A stretch of DNA of 64,000 nt from positions 29,104,001 to 29,168,000 of the forward strand of contig NC_087256.1 of NCBI RefSeq assembly GCF_037042905.1, read 5' to 3'. Positions 24,850 to 36,679 of this stretch are shown here, one piece after another; positions within the stretch are counted from its first letter, which is position 1; each line of letters begins with the position of its first letter. This DNA comes from Lytechinus pictus (taxonomy: Eukaryota; Echinodermata; Echinoidea; Temnopleuroida; Toxopneustidae). The notes below the pieces were generated by a model. That model made no database searches. It had not been told where the DNA came from and saw nothing but the letters and a program-made list of their open reading frames with translations. The position numbers were made by a program, and so were the translations under genes.

Positions 24850-27800
24850 ATGGATGTAAAGCAGGAAACTGGTGGTTGCGAGTATCTCTTGGGCACAGAA
24901 GGAGAAGGAAAATGTGCAGATGTATCATATGAACAAGAGCAAGGTTGGTAAATCTTTAGTATTTCATAGTGCAGTAGGTTTCACAGAACATCATGCATGC
25001 ATCTTTCTTGGGCAAATGTCCTGAATAGGACCATCCAAACTCAACGTTTCGACAAGTTTGTTCTTGTCATCTTCAGGAGTATTTCATTGTGTTTATACTT
25101 ATGGCCGGTGTTCATAGGCGGCGGAAGCGGGGGGGGGGGGGGGGGGACGTTCCCCCCCTGAATTGAATTTGAATTTCGTTTCCTGCTTCCCCCCCTAAAA
25201 TTTTGGGTTGATAACCTTTTTTTTTTGCTTGTCAAAATTTTTTTGTGGTCCCCCCTAAAATTTTGGGCTTCTGCCGCCAATGCCGGTGCTCTGTTGTGGG
25301 GAGGAGGCTTGCTGGTGGTAAGGGGGGGGGTATGTCTCCACCCAGTGCTTGACCTAGGAGGGGAGGAATCTGATTTTTGTTTTCTTCTTCTTTTTCTAAG
25401 TGATGCTTCAAGATGATGAACATAAACACACTGGTTGTGTCTGTATGTGGGGAACTTTTCACATACTGTTAAGACAAGATAGTTTTCCTTTTTAAGACAA
25501 GATGGTTTTTTTCTTTTGGGGAATAATTTGAGAGATGACCCTTTATTTGTTTGACCTGCTTTTTAATTTTGTACAGCAACCATAAGAAGATAATTTTTCA
25601 GTTCCATTTTCACAAATATTTTTCTATTAAATGTTTAGAGTTTAAATACAAGAAATACTGCATAATACCATAAGTTTAAGCAATCAAGTCGGTCATAAGT
25701 AGGCTATAATGTTAAGCTTATATCGGTTTTGACTATTCAGAATAGTTTTTTGCCACATGCATGTCTCTGATTTCTTATTCATTAAACAATTTAGATAGAA
25801 TAGCAAGATTCCTTCAAATTGTTGCAATGTCTTTTTTAAGGATTTATAGACAAGCAAGGTTTTTCTTCATTTGTCTCTACTATTGTCAATTTGTTGATAC
25901 TAGGTCAAACCATCATCATCATTAAACAAGACATAGATGAAGACATGATGAACAAGGATACAACTATGCATAGTAAGAGAAACTTTCATTTTTTTTCATT
26001 TACAGTGTAGCATAATAATAATAATAATAATAGTCAGTTCTTGTATAGCGCACAACACGTTATGAATAATGTCTCTATGCGCTTCCAAAGGACTTGGATA
26101 TTATTACCCCGGTTGTAGCTCAAGCAGTTTTCACGCACTAGGCATTTCAAGGAATAAATTCCTGCCAGGCTCCCATTTACCTCACCTGGGTTGAGTGCAG
26201 CACAATGTGGATAAATTTCTTGCTGAAGGAAACTACGCCATTCAAAGTGCGGAGACTAATCCACTGGGCCACAAGGCTCCACTCCAACGCTTAGTCAATG
26301 TGTTAATGCTAACAAGGCCAGGCTATTTTTTTTGGTAGCTTATATGGCCATATGTGGATCAGCATTCTTTGAGAGCCCTCCTCAGAATAAAATAATTAAG
26401 TAATTTTGAGAAGTCATAGAAAAAAAATCTTACGAATGAATGCTTGCTAAATTGTATATTGAAATTCTACCCCAGATAGCTATTGAGCCATTTTAAATTA
26501 TGCTTGCTTGCGGAACTGCATATTTATTTCACAATTATGGTCACATAGGTTGTTTGAGACTTGAAAGCTATGAGTTGGGAAATGTACTGGGAAATGTTGC
26601 AATTGGACTTTAATATCTTGCAAATTTTTGAGGTCTGCACCCCCACCAGTCTAGTTGGGGTCAAATGACAAGTCTGTTAAAGTTTAACATTGGGGCTACC
26701 AATGTTTTGAATAGGTCCAATAAAACTATATTGATATTTTCACTGAATAATAATGATTGCCTATAAATAAATACATTTATTATGATTAATTGATAAAAAA
26801 CCTCACTTCTTTGAAAATTGATATTAGTCACTGAAATTATTTAAATTCATGGATGATTCTTTCCAGGGCACCAGTTAATGATTTTTCCTTTAACCAGTTT
26901 ATAGTGCTGATTGAACTACAGTATTTGGAATCCAGTTTTACTGGATGTTATGTTCGGCAAGCTTTTGGGTTGTCATTAAAACTTCTGGTTGGAAAGTATG
27001 GAGTGCATTGGGGTATGTTAGAAAATAAGTCCATGTTCTTTTTGCTACATTTGGTCCCTATTTTTTGTTTGGGTGGGACAGACTAGCTGATAAATGCGTG
27101 ATTTGGGCTATTTCAACCAAGCTATATAGGTGTGCACATATCTATATACAGTCAATACAATGTCTACTTTTAATATGTTGATATTATTATACAAATAGGC
27201 ATGAGTGCGATGGTGCGAGATTTTGCATGAGGTGAAAGAAAGATGCTCTATTCAATGAGGCTTAGCTGAGTTGAATAAAGCGTCTCTTTCACCTAATGCG
27301 AAATCTCGCAGCATTGCACGAATAAGAATATTTGCTATTTGTGTTGTACAACACCTCGGCATTTAGCGAAAATATGAAAAAACAAGAGTTTATCCCTGTA
27401 GTAATCTATGGAAAGGGAGCAAAAATACTGAAAGCGGAAAGCAAAATCCCACAAGTGCACATGACCTTGGGGAGCATTGCGCATTTAGCCAGCAGGCTTA
27501 TGCGCGTATTGCACCTTCATTTTTACTGAGCGCAATGAATTAATTGTATTGTGACATCAGCTCCTAAAGCCGTGCAATGGTACATTTTGGATGGTACGTT
27601 TTGTGTGCAACGGTACGAATGTTTGACATTCAGCCTCCCATTTGCTCGCGTACAACAAGCTAAGAAGGCGTTGTACAACATGCAATGTTATTTTAATAGA
27701 TGAGCATGGTAGATTCCAATCAGTTGTAGTTTATTGATTCTTACTTCAATTATCTTAAAACCAATACTATCAATTAAAAGAAATATGAATAATGACCCTC

Positions 27801-30800
27801 ACTGTTACATGTCATAACCAATACACCAAACAGTAGGGGAGATCGGAGTTATTTGGAACGCGGGGTAAGTTGAAACATTGTAATTTTCGTTAACGCCTGT
27901 AAAATAAATTTATGCAATACTGCCCTCAATTTATTGCTATTAATAATACAACAGTGTCTAACCCCGATCTCCCCTACCCAGCCTACATTAAGGGTTAAGC
28001 ATGGTTGACCGTTATCAGTCTTAAATATTTGCTTACTATTATTTCTTCATACTAGTTTCATGAGGTTATTAAACTTCTACTCAGAATTTTAAGTAGAAAA
28101 TTATTTACGCTAATTTATGCAAAATTCATAAATCACAGAAAATGCCTCTTCTTTATTTGTTGAACGTTTTTGATATTTTTTCTTCCATCTGGTTGAGCTG
28201 CATGAGGATCACCAAATTTTCACTCAGAATTTCGAAATATTGAAACAAAAATTATTTATGCTAATTCATGCAAAATTTATTCATAAATCACAAATTTTTT
28301 TTCTCCTTCATTTGTTGATTTCAATTTAGTTTGCTTTATATGATAGCTCTAGGGGGGGATATAAAATTTGAACGTAGAATTTTGAAACTCATTGAATGTG
28401 CTAATTTAGGCATATTTTCAAAACTCACAAAAACTACTTCTTTAAATCTGATTTTGATTTTTTTTCCATCCGAGAGCTACATGATGTTTACCAAAGTTCT
28501 ACACAGAATGTAGAATTTTTGACTAGAAAATTATATTAATTTTACGAAATTTATTCATGAATCACAAAGAATGCTTCTTCTAAAGTCATTTCTTCATCAA
28601 TTTCAATTCGGTTTCCTCAATTTATGTCACCAATATAATTCACTACAGTGTCAACTGGGCTGAAATTGAAATTTGTGTTAATTTCTTTGGGAGATGCCGG
28701 ATGAGCTCCACATCATTGATGTGCTAGATTGTAAAATTTCGGGGCTTCATTTCTTCCTTTTTGGGGCTACCTTTCATTTCAGGGGCTCCACTTTTTGTAA
28801 ATACATGATATGTATTTTGCTACCCAGGACAATTCACCTATCCTGCTTGTTTATTAATTGCTATTAATTTTTTCTTAATTGTTATTTATTGTTAAATGAT
28901 TATCTAATTTATTGTTGTTCACTTTCAGGGGTGGCTTCCAGATTTCATGCCGCCCCTGAAAGCATGATTTTTGGTGACTTCGGGGGCGACTTTAGGCATT
29001 TCCGGGGCGAATTCGCTCACCGCCGCCGTGTATTTTTTTCCTGCTTTGTATTGAATTGAAAACACTATCAACAAATTAAAAAAGTGATTTTTTCTTCCAT
29101 TTTAGATTAAAGCTCTTTTACTTTGCTTTCAATATTTATGTGAGCTTAAACTTATATTTTTCCCTTCTCCCCAGATGAGATTGAGAGTGAAGAGGACAAG
29201 AGACTATCGCCCATGATAGAATGCAGTGAAGAGAAGTCATATCGGTGTTTACAATGCAGTAAGACATTCACGGATGAGAGCACTTTAATTCTACATCTGA
29301 AAGCATGCTTTAGAGGAGAGGGATCTGTTAGCAGTCTTAGAACAAAGTTAGATATGAGCTTTAAGTGCCCCCATTGTGATAAGAATTTTGAATCCCAGGA
29401 TCATCTTATGACCCATGTGAGCACACACACTGAAGAAGAGTTTTATCATTGCTCTCATTGTGAGAAGCGATTTTCTAACAACAGCAATCTAACACTTCAT
29501 ATAAGTGCACACACAGGAGAAAAATTTTATCATTGCTCTCATTGTGAGAAGAGATTTTCTAGTAGCAGTATTCGTTCCCGTCATATAAGAAGACACATGG
29601 GAGAAAAGCCTTACAGTTGTTCTCATTGTGAGAAGAGATTTCGATACAAGTGTCGTCTTGCAACTCATATTAAAACACCCACAGGAGAAAAACCTTATCA
29701 TTGCTCTCATTGTGAGAAGAGATTTTCTAACAAGACCAATCTTACTCGTCATATAAGAACACACACAGGAGAAAAGCCTTATAGTTGTTCTTATTGTGAG
29801 AAGAGATTTTCTGACAAGAGCAATCTTAATCATCATATAAGAAGACACACAGGAGAAAAGCCTTACAGTTGTTCTTATTGTGAGAAGAGATTTTGTTACA
29901 AGAGCGTTCTTACTTGTCATATACGAACACATACAGGAGAAAAGCCTTATCATTGCTCTCATTGTGAGAAGAGATTTTCTAACGAGATTAATCTTACTCG
30001 TCATATAAGAACACACAGAGGAGAAAAGCCTTATCATTGCTCTCATTGTGAGAAGAGATTTTCTAACACGGGCAATCTTAATCATCATATAAGAACACAC
30101 ACTGGAGAAAAGCCTTACAGTTGTTCTCATTGTGAGAAGAGATTTTGTTACAAGAGCGAACTTACTCGTCATACAAGAACACACACAGGAGAAAAGCCTT
30201 ACATTTGTTTTTATTGTGAGAAGAGATTTTCAAACAAGACCAATCTTACTCATCATTTAAGAACACATACAGGAGAAAAATCTTATCATTGCTCTCATTG
30301 TGAGAAGAGATTTTGTTACAAGAGCGAACTTACTCGTCATACAAGAACACACACAGGAGAAAAGCCTTATCATTGCTCTCATTGTGAGAAGAGATTTTCT
30401 AACAAGACCAATCTTACTCATCATTTAAGAACACATACAGGAGAAAAATCTTATCATTGCTCTCATTGTGAGAAGAGATTTTCTAACAAGACCAATCTTA
30501 CTTGTCATATAAGAACACACACAGGAGCAAAGCCTTACAGTTGCTCTCATTGTGAGAAGAGTTTTTCTGTCAAGAGCAATCTTAATCATCATATACGAAT
30601 ACATACAGGAGAAAAAAATTATCATTGCTCTCATTGTGAGAAGAGATTTTCCAGAAAGAGCATTCTTACTCGTCATATAAGAACACACACAGGAGAAAAG
30701 CCTGACAGTTCTCATTGTGAGAAGAGTTTTTCTGTCAAGAACAATCTTACTCGTCATATGACCAACCCTGATACAGATCGAGACCAACGTGCGATATCGG

Positions 30801-33800
30801 GTAAGATACACTGCTTCATGTGTGTTCAAGAGCAAACTTGTTTAAAGGGATAAGCATGGTTGACTGTTGAGCAAATCTTAATTATTTTTTAAATTTGTTC
30901 CCTCTAGGTCAAACCTTCATGGTCAAACAGAAAGATGAAGGCATGACCAACCCTGATACAGATCATGACCAATGTACTATACAAGGTAAGCTACACTGCT
31001 TAATGTATGTTCAAGAGCTAGCTTGTTTAAAGGGTTAAACATGATTGTCTGTTATCAGTCTGAATTATTTGCTTTCTATAATTTATTTGTTCATACTAGA
31101 TCAAACCATTACCATCAAACAGAAAGATGAAGGCATGACCAACCCTGATACAGATCATGACCAATGTACTATACAAGGTAAGCTACACTGCTTAATGTAT
31201 GTTCAAGAGCTAGCTTGTTTAAAGGGTTAAACATGATTGTCTGTTATCAGTCTGAATTATTTGCTTTCTATAATTTATTTGTTCATACTAGATCAAACCA
31301 TTACCATCAAACAGAAAGATGAAGGCATGACCAACCCTGATACAGATCATGACCAATGTACTATACAAGGTAAGATACACTGCTTCGTGTATGTTCAAGA
31401 GCTAGCTTGTTTAAAGGGTTAAGCATGGATGACTGTTGAGTGAATCTTAATTATTTTCTTTATTTGTTCCCTCTAGGTCAAACCTTCATGGTCAAACAGA
31501 AAGATGAAGGCATGACCAACCCTGATACAGATCATGACCAATGTACTATACAAGGTAAGATACACTGTCCTGTTTGTGTTCTAGAGCTTGCTTAATGCCT
31601 TATACCCCTTTCATACTGCCTTTTTGCCAGCGAAAGGGAAAGTGTCCAGTATGAAAGGTACACAGGAGAACTTCTCCACCTCTCGAGGTGGAGAACTTCC
31701 CCAGTGAAACTCTTTCCCCAGCGAAATTCACTGGTAAAGCGGCCAGTATGAAAGCTAACCGGAGAACTTCTCCTCTTTAATGACGTCAGAGGTCTTTTAT
31801 TTTCTCCCTGAAATCGCCTGAGCTGAGATTCTGTGTGCTAGCTAGCTATTATTTCCATGGCTAATGTGGAAGGCCACGCTTTATGAGCTATTTGATCATT
31901 TCATAGAGTTAACATGGAATATTTACATGGAAGATTTTAGAATGTTTGGGGTTTGGTCCATCTCCCATAATTTTCCTTTCCCTTGTATTGTTTGGGCCAT
32001 TGACATGAACATGTATTGGTATAAAAAATACAAGTAGGTCAGCCTGGGGGGGGGGGGGGGCTGGGGTAAGACTAAGTTAAATTAAGGCCTTCTCATAGTT
32101 TACTATAAGTAAAAATATTCACATGTATTTAGAAGAGTTTGTGGAAGCAAGCTATCACTATTTGCTAGTGATTCTACAATGCTCCACCCAGTCTGGTATT
32201 AGCTGCATCACATGGAGAAAAATATGACATTGATTCACAAAAAACGTTATCAGCTTAGAACCAACAGACGGGGAAACTTGGCTAAAACTTTTTCAAAATA
32301 TCAGAGTATGAAGCCTGTCTATGATATTTTAAGCAGTCACGCATGATGGAAAGATCATGATCACAGTTCAGTCATCAATTCACTAAACACTCCCCAAATC
32401 CTTACACACTATGTACTTTTGTGTAATCATTCCTAACCTTGGTTCCCATGTTTTTCCCATAAGCTAATCGTTAATAATCTTTGTGATGAAATACAAAAAT
32501 ATATAGACTGCATGAAAGTTCCTGTTATTCTTTCTCTGAATAAAGTAAAGAAATCTTCAAAAATAACCACACTACCAGGGCTACATGTAATTATAACTTC
32601 TGCTTTTGGGAGAGTATGTGGGTTTGTACTGTGCTTGTACAAAACCCAGAAACACAATGCCACTGCGTGACGTCACATGAACGGGCCTTTTCTCTGTGAG
32701 TGAAATTGCGTTTCCAGCTCTCAGTTTTGTTTGTCGTTCGTTGGTTAAATTCGGTATTTTAATTTTGTTTTGTTACCTAGATGGAGTTAGATGCTATTCT
32801 AGGGTTTTAAATCTTTCTACAGTGCGTCCCTCAAAAAACTATACACTTTTGAAATTGCTGCCAAATAAAAAGTGTAGCACTTTGGGAGAAAAGACTTATA
32901 GATATGGAAAGCCAATAAAGTTATTTTTCAAATGACACCAAAAAGTTGGAAAACTATTCATGCTTGAGCGAGCACTGCCCACTGAAACAAAAAGGTATAA
33001 AAATTAGGGTGGGCCGGAATTAGCCTTCCAATTTCTTTCAGTTTTTTGTTTGATTGGTACTTGCAAAGTTGAGGGTTATTTGGTGAATTAAAGATCAGTT
33101 GTGATCAGCTTGTTTGTGAAAATTTAATGCGTTATTAAATTGAAATTTAATGCATGAGTGATCATGAATTGCAATTTTTAGTGCAGCATTTTGTCTTTAT
33201 CATGTGGATCTCAACAATGTGTTCATGGCAGTCAGGAGAAGAGGGGGTAATATGACTTAGGTAGGTGAAGTACGTTGACATGGTTGATGGGATAAAGGTC
33301 AACAGAACACTTAGCAACTCCTCTCTCCATCTCAACCCACCCCCGCTTCTCTCCTGAGAGACTAAGCTCGGCTAGGCTGGGCAGGAATTAGCCTTACAGT
33401 TTTTTGAGTGGTTAGTCCTTTGGAACTTGCTAAGCTAAATTAATGAGTGAGATAACTTATGGTTTCTTAGGCAAACTTCATGAGTTACTAAATTGTAATC
33501 TAATGCATGAGTGAACAGTAATTGTAATTTTAGTGTAGCATATTCATCTTGTGGACCTCAGAAGTGTGTTCGTGAGAGTCAGAGTAATGTGATGGTACCT
33601 GTTACAAGCAAGAGGGCAAGATATGCTAAGACTTGGTTAAAAGTGCATTCCTCTTCTTTTTGTACTTTTACAAATTAAAAGTCATATGTTCCCTCCCCTC
33701 TCCACCTCCATTTCCCAGCCCCCCCTCTCTGTCTCACTTCCTGGATTGTAGCCTATTCAAAACTTAACTGCCAAGTGACCGGTGGCTGATGGTCATTTTT

Positions 33801-35043
33801 TTTTTATTGAATGATTACCAAGAAATTTAATGATTACGATGATTAATTAAATAATTTATTGAAAAAAATGAATGCTTGATTGATCACATTGCACATTGAA
33901 TGAGTTGATTTACTGATAAATTGATGATTAAAGGATTGATAGGAAAAGGTTGATGCCCCAATTCAGAATTGATCATTAAATCAACATTCTGCTCTGGACT
34001 TCACGCGCACATGACAATAGCAATCAATCTCTCAACAGGAAGGGAGGGCGGGAAAGAGGGAAGGGGCGGGGCTGAATGTTCTGTTGACCCTTATTCCATC
34101 AACCTACTTCTCCCACTTAAGTCCTATCTCATCCTCTATTCTCCCGACTCCCATGAACACATTGCTGAGATCCACCGGATAAAGTTGAAATGCTGCCCCA
34201 AAAAGAGATACAAATGATAAAGTTGAAATGCTGCCCAAAAAGTGTAATTTGTGTTCACTCATGCATTAAAGTTCAATTTAATAATTTATAAAATTTGCTT
34301 AAGCAACCAAATCTGGTCACGGTTGATCATTAATTTATCACAACGTCCTTAACTTTGTAAGTTCGAAAGGATTTGCCTCTCAAAAACTGACAAATTGGAA
34401 GGCTAATTCCAGCCCACCCTAATTTTCATACCCTTTGTTTCAGTGGGCAGTGCTCGCTCAAGCATGAATAGTTTTTCAACTTTTTGGTGCCATTTGAAAG
34501 TTGACTTTATGGGCATTCCATATATGTAGGTATTTTTCCCCAAAAAGCTACATTTTTTATTTGGCAGCCATTTCAAAGTGTATAGTTTTTTTGGGACGCA
34601 CTGTATTGACGTGAAAATCTCAGTTTGAGTGATCATCTTCTTATGTCTACTTTCACTTATGAAATTAATCAGGGATCTGCAATTAATAAAGAAAGAGTAT
34701 GATTAAAATGTAAATTAAAAAAGCGCATGCTTTCATTGACACCGGTACTTCCGCCCCACCAAATCACCCGTCGACTTTCAGCGGGCAAGATATGTCAGTG
34801 AGAAAGGGTACATTTTTCTTCACCGGGGAAGTGAGGAATGCGTGCCTGAGAAGTTCGCCGGCGAAGTTTGAAAGGGGTATTAATCAATGTTTAAAGAGTT
34901 AAGCATGGTTGGCTCTTTTGAATCTTAAATATTTGCTTAGTATTTGTTGTTGTTTTTGTTGTCTATTCATACTAGTTCAAACCATTACCATCAAACAGGA
35001 AAAAGATAAATACATGACCAACCCTTGTACAGGTCAGGACTAA
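24850..35043 (+). CDS. C2H2 zinc-finger protein gene 1 (multi-exon)
   Basis: Spliced gene inferred from phase-matched GT-AG sites. Coding exons: 24850-24943; 25904-25972; 29175-30800 (18 finger motifs); 30908-30985; 31100-31177; 31292-31369; 31477-31554; and a possible last exon at 34976-35043 ending in TAA. Every junction leaves phase 1, so the frame is kept throughout. The N-terminus starts M-D-V-K-Q-E, a SUMO-acceptor-like hydrophobic-K-x-E motif; exon two encodes I-K-Q-D, and the short 3' exons are diverged copies of exon two. The finger array predicts a sequence-specific nuclear DNA-binding protein; target and function are unknown. The introns are full of mobile elements, including a nested 3.3-kb insertion before the last exon. 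The 3' end is uncertain: the last exon is degenerate, and transcripts could splice on to the second finger exon at 36680. No named orthologue is assigned. Confidence 0.75.
25105..25290. repeat. G/C-tract repeat with inverted 'GGCGGCGGAAGC' ends
   Basis: 'cataggcggcggaagc' followed by a G-run, two copies of 'cccctaaaattttggg', then 'cttctgccgcc'. A relative in the other orientation lies at about 46690-46860 ('ttccgccgcctatg'). Confidence 0.55.
26012..26281 (-). mobile_element. Full-length tRNA-derived SINE, minus strand, in intron 2
   Basis: Reading on minus: head with an A box in 'gtggcccagtggattag', 'ctttgaatgg', the common body (ggaatttattc, ggtgaggtaaatggga), and an (ATT)n tail, seen as (AAT)n at 26014-26031 on plus. 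The promoter B box is deleted ('ttgaatggcgtag'). Confidence 0.85.
27185..27690. repeat. Repeat family B, copy 1 (intronic)
   Basis: About 500 bp matching 58940-59450 in the opposite orientation. Shared parts include 'gaaaatatgaaaaaacaaga', 'atggtgcgagatttt', an inner hairpin ('gctctattcaa...' with 'ttgaataaagcg') and ends resembling TTGTACAA/TTATACAA. No transposase. Confidence 0.8.
27833..27977. mobile_element. 145-bp MITE with 14-bp TIRs
   Basis: GTAGGGGAGATCGG at the left and CCGATCTCCCCTAC at the right are perfect inverted ends. Confidence 0.75.
27989..28055 (+). other. Relic of a cassette-exon intron end
   Basis: 'agggttaagcatggttgac', 'gttatcagtct', 'atatttgctta', 'ttcatactag' matches the intron stretch just upstream of the short exons at 31100, 31292, 34976 and 39845. 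Here the acceptor AG is followed directly by intron sequence equivalent to 35557 onward, with no cassette exon. A deletion removed the exon and about 500 bp. Confidence 0.7.
29175..30800 (+). CDS. Large zinc-finger exon of gene 1 (18 finger motifs)
   Basis: Acceptor 'ctccccag' before 29175 and donor tcgg|gtaaga after 30800; in-frame ATG at 29213, but splicing from 25972 makes a methionine here unnecessary. Order: an acidic leader (E-I-E-S-E-E-D), a first motif ending in Cys (C2HC-like), one diverged C2H2 finger, then 84-bp fingers with core C-S-H-C-E-K-R-F and linkers H-T-G-E-K-P-Y. Finger five ends H-I-K-T-P, so its last zinc-binding His is lost (His in the paralogue). The last motif is shortened (P-D-S-S-H-C), leaving one Cys of the first pair, then reads into M-T-N-P-D-T. 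Helices are reused (N-K-T-N-L-T, Y-K-S-E-L-T). The exon ends in the same M-T-N-P-D-T segment that each short downstream exon encodes. Confidence 0.9.
30908..31554 (+). other. Four 78-bp phase-1 cassette exons (D1-D4)
   Basis: Exons 30908-30985, 31100-31177, 31292-31369 and 31477-31554, each after a 'ctctag' or 'atactag' acceptor and before caag|gtaag. Each encodes (G/D)-Q-T-x-x-(V/I)-K-Q-K-D-E-G-M-T-N-P-D-T, then D-Q-C-T-I-Q. All are symmetric (1-1) and a multiple of three, so any number can be included or skipped in frame. D2 and D3 with their introns are a 192-bp tandem duplication without visible differences. In these four, the SUMO-like motif has K instead of E at the last position. Confidence 0.8.
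31603..34879. mobile_element. Harbinger-like element with TTA target duplication
   Basis: Ends TACCCCTTTCATACTG and its inverted relative 'tttgaaaggggta' are flanked by TTA (31600-31602 and 34880-34882), as expected for PIF/Harbinger TWA duplications. Subterminal 'ggagaacttctcc' and 'gagaagttcgccggcgaa' motifs recur. Removing the nested 32820-34603 insertion leaves about 1.5 kb with no transposase. A partial second copy is at 40262-40746. Confidence 0.75.
32820..34603. mobile_element. 1.78-kb TA-flanked long-TIR element, nested
   Basis: Ends CAGTGCGTCCCTCAAAAAAC and its complement, flanked by TA. Inverted similarity extends at least 200 bp inward. CTTGAGCGAGCAC lies about 143 bp from each end. 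The partial paralogue near 40525 ('aatctttctattgatgtg') shows the empty site with a single TA. TA duplication and CAGTG ends fit the Tc1/mariner superfamily. No transposase frame seen. Confidence 0.85.
34976..35043 (+). other. Degenerate cassette exon (D5), in-frame stop
   Basis: Follows 'attcatactag'. It encodes V-Q-T-I-T-I-K-Q-E with an intact SUMO-like I-K-Q-E, then reaches TAA at 35041-35043 where other cassettes have CAA. The donor is lost ('agaatgtgag' replaces caaggtaag). It is either the true last exon of gene 1 or a dead cassette. Confidence 0.6.
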
Positions 35044-35556
35044 TGCACCTTAGAATGTGAGATAAATCGGTTGATATGATTTTTTTTCCATTCGTCATAA
35101 TATACAAGTAAAGTGTTAAAATGATGAACATCCAGCCCGAAGGGCCAGATGAGCTTATGCCGTGGCGTGGCATCCGTCGTCTGTTGTCCTTCCACAATTT
35201 CAAAATGCTTCTTTTCGTCATGTCAAGTCCGATTTCGATTCTATTTGCTTTATATATTAGCACTAGGTGGAGGATTCAACATTTCTACACAGAATTTTGA
35301 AACTCATTAAATATGCTAATTAATGCACATTTAAAAAAAAATGCTTCTATATTTGCTGGCCGATCTATTTTATTTTTTTCCCTCCATCTGATAGAGCTTC
35401 ATGAGAGTCACCAAACTTCTACACAGAATTTTGAAATTTTGACCAGAAAAATTTTTATGCTAATTTCTGCGTATTTTTCAAAATTCTCATAAAATGCTTC
35501 TTCCTCTTTAATTGTTGACCGATTTTGATTTTTATTCTTCCATCTGGTAGAACTTC

Positions 35557-36679
35557 ATGAAGTTATTATTATTAATTCTACTCAGAATTTTGAGTAGAAA
35601 ATTATTTACGCTAATTTATGCAAAATTCATAAATCGCAGAAAATGCCTCTTTATTTGTTGAATGTTTTTTATATTTTTTCTTCCATCTGGTAGAGCTGCA
35701 TGAGGATCACCAAATTTTCACTCAGAATTTCGAAATATTGAAACAAAAATTATTTATGCTAATTCATGCAAAATTTATTCATAAATCACAAAAAAAAATC
35801 TCCTTCATTTGTTGATTTCAATTTAGTTTGCTTTATATGATAGCTCTTGGTGTGGATATAAAATTTGAACATAGAATTTTGAAACACATTAAATGTGCTA
35901 ATTTATGCATATTTTCAAAACTCACAAAAACTACTTCTTTATTGTTGACTGATTTTGATTTTTTTTCCATCCGAGAGCTACATGAGGTTCACCAAAGTTC
36001 GACACAGAATGTAGAATTTTTGACTAGAAAATTATTTCAATTTATACGAAATTTATTCATTAATCACAAAGAATGCTTCTTCTAAAGTCATTTCTTCATC
36101 AATTTCAATTCGGTTTCCTCAATTTATGTCACCAATATAATTCACTACAGTGTCAACTGGGCTGAAATTGAAATTTGTGTTAATTTCTTTGCCAGATGCC
36201 GGATGAGCTCCACATCATTGATGTGCTAGATTGTAAAATTTCGGGGCTTCATTTCTACCTTTTTGGTGCTCCTTTTTTCATTTCAGGGGCTCCACTTTTT
36301 GTAAATACATTGTATGTATTTTGCTACCCAGGACAATTCACCCATCCTGCTTGTTTATTAATTGCTATTAATTTTTTCTTAATTGTTTTTTTATTGTTAA
36401 ATGATTATCTAGTTTATTGTTGTTCACTTTCGGGGGTGACTTCCAGATTTTATGCCGCCCCTGAAAACATGATTTTTGGTGACTTGGGGGGCGACTTAAG
36501 GTATTTTCCGGGCGAATTCGCTCGCCGTGGCCTTGTATTTTTTTTCCTGCTTTGTATTGAATTGAAAACACTATCAACAAATTAAAAAAGTGATTTTCTC
36601 TTCCATTTTAGATTAAAGCTCTTTTACTTGCTCTCAATGTTTATGTGAGCTTAAACGAATATTTTTCCCTTCTCCCCAG
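35557..36679 (+). repeat. Duplicated intron segment (copy of 28056-29174)
   Basis: Colinear with the intron before the gene 1 finger exon: shared 'gctaatttatgcaaaattca', 'ttccatctggt', 'cgaaatattgaaac', 'gccggatgagctccacatca' and the final 'tctccccag'. A few small indels differ. Between 35044 and 35556 lie further diverged units of the same 'acacagaattttgaa' repeat. Frames here (for example 35828-36085 and 36196-36585) are intronic. Confidence 0.85.

Noticed and set aside
36196..36585. 129-codon hydrophobic frame
   Set aside because: Lies in the duplicated intron; the paralogous interval (28694-29060) is not open in the same way.
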